NCBI GenBank assembly: GCA_963662175.1
Contig: OY759219.1
Span: forward strand, 46,368,675-46,432,674
DNA: 64,000 nt
Reading direction: 5' to 3'
Source: Aradus depressus
Taxonomy: Eukaryota; Arthropoda; Insecta; Hemiptera; Aradidae
Positions 58,801 through 64,000 of this stretch are shown here, in pieces. The position numbers and the translations under genes were made by a program. Numbering within the stretch: position 1 is the first letter of the stretch; each line of letters begins with the position of its first letter. The notes beneath the pieces were generated by a model. That model searched no databases, was not told the origin of the DNA, and was given only the letters and a program-made list of their open reading frames with translations.

Positions 58801-59136
58801 ACATAACTTAATACACCTTAATATCGTACATTCACAGGTTAATTTTCATAACAAAATCTAAGAAAAGTTAAATCAATTAATATTATTGACATATATATAT
58901 ATACTTGACATATATTCGTATCTATTAATAAATATCTATTTATTAATAGATACAAAAAGATATAATTTTTTCCTGGTACATTAAATAAATATATAAAGTA
59001 ATCAGTAAATTGATTTTTATGTTATAAAAAAAAAAGTTAGAAATAAAATAAATTATGGAAAAGAGTGTTTACTGGGTAGGGTGCGATGTACAGGTAGAGT
59101 GAGTGATCAACTTACAGAGGTAGAAGTAGGGGACAT
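46528..59136 (-). CDS. Small predicted secreted protein, three exons, unrecognised
   Basis: Exons: 59136-59116 (ATG, 21 coding bases), 47066-46990, 46783-46528. Splice sites are GT-AG and phases agree, giving about 117 residues. ATG context caacATG fits insect translation starts. The N-terminus MSPTSTSLVPWLLFTLVSA looks like a signal peptide cleavable after VSA; the mature part begins RGYSVLHNSITTHWYDPELE, continues with an aromatic, hydrophobic middle (LPFLPITLNVP, IWEGFSSMWQLL) and ends in a polar, basic tail (SSKRRKVLRISF). An in-frame upstream ATG at 59199 would add 21 residues. There are no cysteines in the mature part. I do not recognise a family. The upstream exon is the weakest link because the intron is 12 kb; a different first exon is possible. 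The last two exons are firmer. Confidence 0.6.
46790..46910. repeat. (TA)n microsatellite
   Basis: Nearly uninterrupted TA repeats and TTATA variants inside the second intron of the small gene. Confidence 0.95.
46990..47066 (-). CDS. Small secreted-protein gene, middle exon
   Basis: The acceptor is tgtttcag and the donor CACTG|gtaact. It reads LVPWLLFTLVSARGYSVLHN, a hydrophobic core and likely signal-peptide cleavage site. Its 2-base end completes TGG with the last exon. Confidence 0.7.
47175..47499 (+). pseudogene. LINE C-terminal fragment (different from 45.7 kb)
   Basis: ITRLRT with a one-base frameshift, then HSYLLLGLEQPTCSCNQDYT, LTVQHLPTDC and a stop at 47445-47447. 'TRLRTGH..LTHSYLL....P.C..C...LTV.H.L..C' is the C-terminal zinc-finger signature of Jockey-like LINEs. 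It lies in the 12-kb intron, antisense to the gene. Confidence 0.75.
47512..47690. repeat. 35-36 bp AT-rich minisatellite, about five copies
   Basis: ttagttattataataaataa and agtaatataaataaa repeat in order; directly after the LINE 3' end, from which the array may have grown. Confidence 0.9.
47700..48633. other. Intronic DNA without recognised features
   Basis: AT-rich. No coding frame. A 7-base G run at 48270. Confidence 0.5.
48634..49038. mobile_element. MITE with 26-bp inverted ends containing a 77-bp repeat
   Basis: Left ctatactcggcgacacgaaa(taaggc) and right gccatatttcgtgtcgcagg(gtatag) are complementary with few mismatches. Between them a 77-base unit beginning ggcaacagcgcatctcacag starts at 48757, 48834, 48911, with the first bases again at 48988. 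Not assigned to a superfamily. Confidence 0.75.
48757..48993. repeat. 77-bp minisatellite, 3.1 copies
   Basis: Near-identical units; only a few substitutions (tctatccctgg / tccatccctgg, tttggagg / tttggggg). Confidence 0.95.
49039..50693. other. Intronic DNA, no gene recognised
   Basis: AT-rich except for a GC-richer patch at 50180-50290 (agaagcgcatgcgtccaagt..., ctgttgtgtgctacgtgttt). The patch has no supported frame; it may be a promoter or the end of an unknown element. Confidence 0.45.
51059..52411 (+). CDS. LINE ORF1: gag-like nucleic acid-binding protein
   Basis: About 450 residues from ATG 51059; a GTG at 51053 also opens the frame. The N-terminal half is a proline-rich, low-complexity region (GTEAPPLPHQYRTLPEEGPE, later PPPPPPFVSSGG). 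A central part corresponds to R1/TRAS ORF1 (VVELSNKKDTRPLTAAMDQV...). Three C-terminal zinc knuckles follow: CGRCHGFGHPEKRC, CAWCSATGHDSASC and CNCGSGKPGAIH...C, typical of gag-like ORF1 of R1-clade LINEs. It binds element RNA to form the particle used for retrotransposition. The frame is intact. Its stop overlaps ORF2's ATG by 11 bases (atggcgagtag), suggesting re-initiation. Confidence 0.9.
   Translation: MGIARLLVLMSTVQEVAEAKVRMAKEIVGSLTETVATTIAAGLAGLPQRPLPVGTEAPPLPHQYRTLPEEGPERQGKKKKRGAVIQTPRSTTAPPSPVPSPEASGTKTEFPPPIPRPPPPPPFVSSGGLEIDGTPLPPSPPPPPITDAEYPSPAAWTQVVRKKKKKSAAPAAAPTAAATTHPGRRPLPPTKRKEDVLRQLATAGEGQNRPKAFMAVVELSNKKDTRPLTAAMDQVTPGELGITMLNSRPARRGGILLEVSSAEELATLTASARLQELGLRAEALHRRRPRLAVFDVPAGWSAEDLSRRFQVQRPTLSPIVPIYKKGPPGRPTVRWVVETTPATRRDLITTGRITLGWYTCAVRDCLDVTRCGRCHGFGHPEKRCPSKEKVCAWCSATGHDSASCKRKALPPKCCNCGSGKPGAIHSADSATCPSYIRALEKLASRTDYGE
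52401..55529 (+). CDS. LINE ORF2: apurinic-type endonuclease and reverse transcriptase
   Basis: 1,042 residues starting MASRDAEHTGFHVVQHNMHR; the frame is open upstream to 52137, but the ATG at 52401 overlapping ORF1's stop is the better start. Endonuclease motifs in order: QHN, LLALQEPH, SGYFPP, VMADANAWS, SHIDVTLVSG and SSDHEVLDV (the catalytic SDH). Reverse transcriptase: YRPISLLSLFGKILEGLVLD, QYGCLRGRSTEDALI, FDIAAAFDCAWW, GCPQGSVLGPTLWNILLDGL and the active-site AYVDDLVI. C-terminal zinc knuckle CSCGGIETAEHVVLDC. No stop or frameshift. The domain set and the ORF1 knuckles place it in the R1 clade, many of whose members insert at specific sites. The encoded protein would nick the target and prime reverse transcription. 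Likely recent, possibly active. Confidence 0.93.
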   Translation: MASRDAEHTGFHVVQHNMHRRKRVADELRALVYAESVQLLALQEPHCIRNRVAGFGIGHRIITGARNNERPMAAIVVTGPQVDVMALPHLSTSHIAVACIRHANVDCYVISGYFPPSESIDLQLGLLDHVLDELAGRQVIVMADANAWSVSWGSVRTDRRGDRLMELIARHHLCIVNDQHSPPTFRSANGESHIDVTLVSGELYRAVSGWGVRGVTSSDHEVLDVRLFDAQLTAVRSRDPRFATRKAIPEAFVAAAAAYSCDEEWEGLRGSDPVDQIEEGADRLSSILLRAADETIPRKVDRLRKVPWWSEDLTLAKRAVYRARRRYQRCRDQLHRVIRREEYRQLSEAYGRSIEAAKITSWRRFVEDESSKNPWGIPYRIATGRFKTVAPVASIRNGIQHALSLEEASGMYLRQAFPEDDPAGDTPIQHNIRCAARDLPDTEDAPDWDELDLTLVIGRQKCGGAPGSDLMDAAMIKKAYPVIKTDLLYLYNACLGRGHFPSAWKRALVCTFVKPGDRDLSLASSYRPISLLSLFGKILEGLVLDRIRTQVYAFVSPRQYGCLRGRSTEDALITLRSDVEGNRSKYALCIFFDIAAAFDCAWWPAILTQLRAMGPPRNIFGLISSFLDGRSATVSQLYASTSVNITRGCPQGSVLGPTLWNILLDGLLRELENHEYKAIAYVDDLVITVHADNRAALTRTAQTAIDFVDSWCCANKLALSPSKTMALLMRGKTNARHPFSLGIRGMRVEFPETVTYLGVRLGPGFRATPHAVAIKERTNATFNALSCLARATWGLKYSACRTIYTGVFEAVARYAAAGWWLRPTKQQRTRLLQAQRAALLRVTKAYRTVSTAALQVLAGAPPIDLVLDGAVASYYCRRNLPLRTDIDEPLRLVLEGELRGQNRPERCKDIVQDWIMDRWQQRWSHSSDGRTTFTYLPDVRVRLRSTWVQPDHWTSQVLSGHGDFNSKLFFFKRKDSPNCSCGGIETAEHVVLDCPLYDRSRVELIRATGSYLGLTLPELITESNYPAFGRFITSWREQKKAL
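55806..55861 (+). repeat. Poly(A) tail of the LINE
   Basis: About 56 consecutive A after ccggcgcacccg. A second A-run (55874-55884) follows, so the tail probably expanded by slippage. Confidence 0.95.
55890..56740. repeat. Helitron tandem array, about 150-bp unit, six copies
   Basis: Each unit holds gtgtggcgtcccaaagtttt, a G-run, ggcctaagtataaatataga, a target-like gctaactcattaac and catgaaatttcacatg. Copies vary by substitutions and G-run length. Two more copies precede the LINE (50790-51030). Confidence 0.92.
56740..58380 (+). repeat. Composite 66-bp repeat (33 + 33) array, roughly 25 units
   Basis: The unit is ctagctgtggggtccgctgttgc... plus ctagctgtrrtgcccagcgt..., each about 33 bases. 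Larger duplications overlie it: the passage gcgctagcagtgtggcccag to acctactacctgta occurs at about 57005 and again about 390 bases later, and 57650-57900 resembles 57905-58150. Open reading frames of 111, 63 and 265 codons run through it because 66 is divisible by 3. Confidence 0.93.
57609..58406 (+). other. 265-codon repeat-encoded open frame (gene status doubtful)
   Basis: It would encode twelve 22-residue units of the type LAVGSAVARHLLAVVPSVPN. Hydrophobic, with an R/H pair each unit. No start context, homolog or promoter is evident; the frame is what a stop-free 66-bp unit gives. Translation cannot be excluded. Confidence 0.4.
58519..59115. other. Between Helitron and first exon of the small gene
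   Basis: AT-rich with TA-rich stretches (58888-58960). No gene seen. Confidence 0.5.
59116..59136 (-). CDS. Small secreted-protein gene, candidate first coding exon
   Basis: ATGTCCCCTACTTCTACCTC(T) then gtaagt; phase 0, as the middle exon requires. The exon sits in GC-rich DNA consistent with a 5' exon. Other frames here are open too, so this is inference. Confidence 0.5.
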
Positions 59137-59592
59137 GTTGATGGGAGGAGGTGGCCAGGAGGAGTGTGGGGCTAACGGAGAGGACCAGCCGGGCAGCATG
59201 CAGAGGAGCTAGCCGGAGAAAGTAGCGGCGCGGCTAGGGGGTGGGTGAGCCGCGAGGGGAGGGCACACTAGGGTAGGGCGGGGGGAGGGCACACTAGGGT
59301 AGGGCTGGGGAGAGGGCACATTAGGGTAGGGCTGGGGGTAGGGCACACTAGGTTAGGCCTGGGGAGCCGGGGGTGGGCACACTAGGATAGGGCTGGGAGG
59401 AGGGCACACTAGAGTAGGGCTAAGGGCCAGGGGTAGGCACACTAAGGTAGGGCTGGGGGTGGGCACTCTAGGGTAGGCTGGGAGGAGGGTACACTAGGGT
59501 AGGACTGGCGGGCCGGGGGTGGGCACACTAAGGTAAGCCTGGGGGGAGGGCATATTAGGGTAGGACTGGCCGGCCGGGAGTGGGCATACTAA
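59137..59592 (-). promoter_or_regulatory. Candidate promoter and 5' UTR of the small gene, with G-rich minisatellite
   Basis: GC-rich sequence directly upstream of the candidate ATG (on the - strand it runs ccccgcc-like and C-rich). From about 59240 the + strand is a degenerate minisatellite built on gggcacactagggtagggct, 30-45 bases per unit, with many GGG/GGGG runs (quadruplex-prone). No TATA box or initiator could be fixed. The array resumes at 60187 after the MITE. Confidence 0.3.
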
Positions 59593-60255
59593 GTGGGGTT
59601 TCACACCAAAGCCGGGCCGAGCCGGGCGGAAAACACTTGAGCGCTAGATACGCAGGGTTTAGATGGGAGTATTCAAACCAAGGCCGGGCCGCGCCGGGCG
59701 ATGCCGGGCCGGGCCGAGCGGTTTTGAGCAGTACTACCTCCCGCCAATTCGAGCGTTTTCTGCCAAGCCGTTTTTTTCCGTCATTCAGTTCGGTGTTTCA
59801 GCCCAGTGAGTTACATCATATTGCGCAATATATTGTTTTTTTTATTGTTTCAAGTGTTTTTTTTTTTTAATTTTTTAATATTATAATGAGTGTTGACATA
59901 GAAATATTAATTAGTTCGATTCAAGAAAGAATCGCCTTCTTTCTGCCACACATTCATCATCAAGTGATGAGCTATCCAATAACATCATCATCATCAAAGT
60001 TGATGACATCATTTTGCACCACGTTTCAACTGAGTCTGAATAGGAAAGAAGCACCTCTCACTACAAGGCTAGAAAACCTACTGAGAGCAAATCGGCTTCG
60101 GTGCGAACGCAGGCAGATTCCGCTCGGCTCGGCTTCGCATCGCATCGCCCGGCCCGGCACGGCTCGGCTTTGGTGTGTAAGAAGCCTAAGGTAAGCCTGG
60201 GGGGAGGGCACATTAGGGTAGGGCTGGGAGGCCGGGGGTGGGCACAGGTAGGTCT
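59240..60255. repeat. G-rich minisatellite, interrupted by a MITE
   Basis: Units around gggcacactagggtagggctgggg run 59240-59592 and 60187-60255. The interruption is the element at 59593-60186. Confidence 0.88.
59593..60186. mobile_element. PIF/Harbinger-type MITE with TAA target duplication
   Basis: Inverted ends: left gtggggtttcacaccaaagc(c), right (complement) ggcttcttacacaccaaagc(c), followed on both sides by GC-rich gccgggccgag-like repeats. TAA flanks it at 59590-59592 and 60187-60189. An uninterrupted repeat unit nearby (cactaaggtaagcctggg at 59527) shows the empty site with a single TAA. A frame from 59886 (MSVDIEILISSIQERIAFFL) faintly resembles the start of a MADF-type accessory protein; that is speculative. 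Confidence 0.85.
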
Positions 60256-62160
60256 AGAAGACATATTAAAGCAGGGTAGACACTCATTGCTGGGTGGCCC
60301 CGGGCACCTCCAGGGGTGACATCTAATTATGCCAGGAGGGACGTCGGGCTAGATGTGGAGAGACTAAACTAAAAAAACCAAGTTATGCCATAAAATTTAC
60401 AGGAAAAAATACTGATTTATGCAGTTAAGTATGTAATTTAAAAAAAGTTGAGATACGGAACGTAAAAAATGTACACATACAGATCAAGGAAAAATGTCAA
60501 CTGAAAGAACGTTATTGTTAAACAATATCGTTAAAAAAAACATAAAACTCTGTATTAAAATGTCCTTAGCTTTATTCTAAGAAAGAAATGGAGGTTAGAG
60601 TTTGCATTTTTGTTCTTTATTTTTTCTGGTCTGATTTTTGTTATAAACCAAAAAAATGTAATGGCGACTTATTTTACATTTATACAAGTGACTTAAGCGA
60701 AAGATGGTGCCACAGTTTACAACTTTTAATGAGCACAAAAGACGAGGGGGAGGAAGTTCTCCCTCTACCGGAGCAAAAACGTATTTGGAGCTTTTTTTAT
60801 AAGAAACAGGCTGCCTTCTCATTAATCCGGGTTCAAACAGAAAAATATGTTAGTTGCAAACCTAAGAGAAATACTGTGGCATTTATCTTCTGTTAATTAA
60901 AATATGAAGAAACTCTACATTACCCATTTCATATACGCAACATAAAAATAAAAATGAATTAATGGAAAAATTCCAAATATAGCAATTATGCTCAAATAAG
61001 CTCTCTAAAATTTAGTTTATACTACTGGCATGCTTCGTAAAGGTACCCAGTCAAAATGTGCTGAATGGAAGAAATCCTGCCCGAAGCATGCCAGTACTCT
61101 CTGCAAAAAGAAGAGCGGTTTTCTATGAAAGATATCTGGAATATGCCTCGATTGTCGGGTCACAATCTCTCTAGATATTGACGCAGGAACTGGACCTGGA
61201 TTCGTTAGGAAGCAGAAGATGCGGAAATGTCTCCTCTTCATGAACGAACTCCTGAATGGGGCTCTGGAGTGTCAGCACCTCCTGCATACTCCATACAATA
61301 TCCCGTCAGCAGGAACATCGGTGCAAAGTGCTGCAAAAGGTTGATTCGGTCTGATAGACATTTTTAAAGAGGTAATAAGTTTCATATTAATTGCTATTTT
61401 TCCTTTGTATATATTTTTTCGGTATCGCTCTTCAACCGCCCGAGCTATTAGCGCCGTTCGATGCAAAGTATCGATCGTTCCTAATCTTTTTCTCTCATCC
61501 TTCATTTTTTTAGCAGGCTCCTCCTCCATTTTTCGCTATTTTCATTTTTCTGTTTGCAATTATCTCTACCACTTCTGTCTTCTCTTCCTCGTTGAACATT
61601 TCTTTTCCTTTATCTGTTCTCTCTCAAGTTTCGTTTCCACTTCTTACCTTCATTCTATCTACAGTTTCTCCTCCTCCTGGTTTATCCTCTACACCAGTTC
61701 TTTTTGTTCGTATTCATTTTCCTCTTCTCCTGTTCTTGTTTTTTCGTTATTCTGCTTTACATGTTTTTATAGTTTTTCATTTTATTTGTATTTTGATTAT
61801 GAATGTCCTCCAACTGAATGACTTCAACGATTTGACTTCATTGATGTTGTAGTTTAAATGTATTGAGTAAATAAATAAATAAATACATTGATAAAAATCT
61901 GCTCTAAATGAAAGTTAATGGAGAGACTTGTATTTTTTTCTGTTGCGTCTTAATTGACGGTTATTAGACGCTTGTCAAGAGAGATGTTCCAAAATGAACC
62001 TTGGATAGGAGCTACACCAATGGATTACCGCATGACAGGATGGTCCATTAGACATCGGCCGAGACCAGGAGCAGAGCACCTCGACCCTTGCTGCTAACTC
62101 CATGAAATCAGCTGAGACATCTTCACCCTGACATCTCTTCTGTTGGCATTGGCTCAAACG
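60256..62160. other. Intergenic DNA, no recognised gene
   Basis: Overlapping frames of 60-138 codons at 61017-61850 lack motifs, splice partners or consistent codon use. The 61405-61850 stretch is CT-rich, which inflates + strand frames. Not called. Confidence 0.5.
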
Positions 62161-62197
62161 GGTATTTCAACCTAGATGATTGGTTCCAGCAAGGATC

Positions 62198-62220
62198 CCC
62201 CCCCCCCCCCCCCCCCCCCC
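62198..62220. repeat. Poly(C) run
   Basis: An uninterrupted C homopolymer. The surrounding 61975-62520 is less AT-rich but contains no recognisable gene. Confidence 0.9.
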
Positions 62221-62520
62221 AGCTTCGGTTTAATATCTCCACACTCAGCATTTATCAAGAACTGAGAAGCTGTACGACGTTTATTAGAAACCGAGTCCTG
62301 CTTCCCTTGCGACGTCAAGGCACTTGGTCTGTTGCTTCTGAGTGCCTACTGAGTGAGTATGCTCTTCTAAAACCGGATCACTGGTCACCAGCCGTCCTTA
62401 AGGGTGTCACGGAGGTCGGAATGTGGACTCAAGGTTGGGTAGATCCTGCCCTAGGATGGTCCGTTAGCTGAGAGCTGGCCCTCTGTCAACTTGACACACC
62501 TCCATCCATTATCTGGCCCT

Positions 62521-63055
62521 AAGTCCGCCTCTCACCTCTCAATTTTTTAAATTTTGTGTCATTCATACTCCTGGTTTTAAAAAATAAATCTAATACTTCT
62601 TTAAACTGACAATTTTCGAGGGATTCCAAAAAATTGTGGTTATTGTCATTAACAAGTTCAACGATAACATGAAGCATATATTTTATGTATATCTTGGTGT
62701 GTACTGCAATGTAGAAATGCAACATTTTTATCAGAATAAAAGAAATATAATTTTCAAAAAATGGCAAACAAAAAACGTTTTTCACTATTTTCAAAATAAC
62801 GCATCAAAAATAGAATTTTTTACAGATATTATAAAAGGATAATCGAAAAGGAATCTTAATTTTTTTAAATTTGAAAAAAATTCAAATAAAAAAAATTTCA
62901 CTCAAAACATCAAATCGAAAGTTATAAAAATTTTAATTTATATACGTGGAAACAGAACTGGTTCAGTTCTATGTATGTTTGTATTATCTGTTATTACTAT
63001 TTGGTTCCACATACATATATGTTTCATGTTATCTAAATCTTAATATTATTATTAA
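62521..63055. other. AT-rich DNA, nothing recognised
   Basis: Long A and T tracts; short frames only. Confidence 0.5.
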
Positions 63056-63736
63056 CTAGCAGTAATACCCGGCGTTGCTCGGGGAACTTTGACTTTTCAC
63101 CTAACATCTCTCATTCGAATCCAATTCAATTCTTCGACAGTACATTCATGATGTTATAATTTTCAATTATTCATATAGAATAAGCCTTATAGTACTTCAA
63201 CGGCAGACACCACAGCTAGTATCTACTTAATACCGGTCTACAGAAGAAGAGAAAGCTACATGTGAAATTCCTTCAGCTTAATGCACTCCACCCTCAGGTT
63301 CAAAAAGTTGAAACGTCACAACGAATTTTCAAATTTTGTTTTGAAATTACTACATGTATGAGATTCCATGACAATGCGACCATTAGTTAATGAGCTACCA
63401 CTATTTATATACTTAAGTCCACCCCCACTATCCTCCCTTTCGTTCAATATCTTGAGAGGTCACAAACCCTATTTTTCTATTTGGCCTTTAAGAATACTAC
63501 ATGTGAAATTTCATGATAATCCGACCATTAGTTAATGAGCTACCGGTATCATTATATTTAGGCCTATCCCCACCACCCCCCTCCCGTTCAAAATTTTGGG
63601 ACGACACATAGCCTATTATTCAACTGGGGTCATAAGAATGCTACATGTGAAGTTTCATAAAAACCCGTCGAGCCGTTTGGGCGTGATGCTGGAACAAACA
63701 AACAAATAAACCCTGTTTCAGCTTTATTAATATAGA
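63056..63736 (-). mobile_element. Short non-autonomous Helitron, same family as 50694-58518
   Basis: On the - strand it starts TCTATATTAATAAAGCTG and ends in a hairpin (CCCCG-AGCAACG-CCGGG region) plus tattactg and CTAG. Host A (63055) and T (63737) flank it on the + strand, as Helitrons require. Only about four repeat units lie inside. Confidence 0.9.
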
Positions 63737-64000
63737 TTTCTTCCTTGATAATTGTAGTTGGAGCCAAACGGAAACGTATTTTTTCTTTATATTTGGTGTC
63801 TACTGAGCTCAGGATCGCAAGTTGGAAAGCTAGACGGGGCTCTTAGTTGTTTTAACTGACTTATATTATTTATTTTTTTAAATATCCTTGAGCACTTCGT
63901 CCTTCGGTTGGGACTTTCCCGATACATCTGAATTTGTCTTTGGTTGACCATCTTCATTTATGGTCGCTGCCTATCTACCAACATTGCTGTATTAATTTGT
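63737..64000 (-). repeat. Sequence shared with 27765-28050 (SINE-like, reverse order)
   Basis: ccttgagcacttcgtccttc, tgggactttcccgataca and tctactgagctcaggatcgc recur in the Helitron-like tract at 27.8-28.0 kb. Probably a fragment of the same compound repeat. Confidence 0.5.

Noticed and set aside
59116..59235. Alternative - strand frame reading RLVLSVSPTLLLATSSHQ across the first exon
   Set aside because: It ends in phase 1 at the gtaagt donor, which does not match the phase-0 start of the next exon; an intervening exon would be needed.
61272..61821. Overlapping 85- and 138-codon frames
   Set aside because: Compositional (CT-rich strand); no motif or splice structure on either strand.

Overview
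This is a eukaryotic, almost certainly insect, genomic window. It is AT-rich, its genes are split by canonical GT-AG introns, and most of the DNA is transposon-derived. Two conserved animal genes identify it: the planar-cell-polarity gene Van Gogh/strabismus (Vang) on the + strand and the ribosome-recycling ATPase gene ABCE1 (pixie) on the - strand. The order cannot be fixed from this sequence; a hemipteran is only my guess.

Region by region. 1-17 kb holds nine Vang exons (517-16986). All four membrane segments, the cytoplasmic tail and the terminal ETSV PDZ-binding motif are present; only the N-terminal exon(s) lie off the left edge. Its introns carry a hAT MITE with a target duplication, a PIF/Harbinger remnant, a Penelope GIY-YIG fragment between inverted repeats, a second decayed Penelope copy, two tRNA-derived SINE families and several minisatellites. 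17-30 kb is intergenic: a long foldback element, a 54-bp minisatellite, SINEs and a Helitron-like tract in which SINE body sequence has become a 134-bp tandem repeat. 30.2-44.05 kb is ABCE1, ten coding exons that join in frame into a complete protein of about 608 residues, with LINE, foldback and repeat insertions in its introns.

46.5-59.2 kb is a small three-exon - strand gene that I assembled from phase-compatible exons. It predicts an unrecognised secreted protein of about 117 residues. Its 12-kb first intron contains a large Helitron (50694-58518) with textbook termini (A|TC...hairpin...CTAG|T). Nested in that Helitron is an intact-looking R1-clade LINE with gag-like and endonuclease-reverse transcriptase ORFs and a poly(A) tail, surrounded by about 150-bp and 66-bp tandem repeats. 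Upstream of the small gene is a G-rich minisatellite interrupted by a PIF/Harbinger-type MITE whose TAA target duplication can be confirmed from the repeat itself. 60-64 kb is intergenic and includes a second, short, inverted Helitron of the same family.

The host genes are unrelated in function and merely neighbours. What stands out is the layering of mobile elements: LINE inside Helitron repeat inside host intron, foldback inside foldback, MITE inside minisatellite, SINE turned into tandem repeat.
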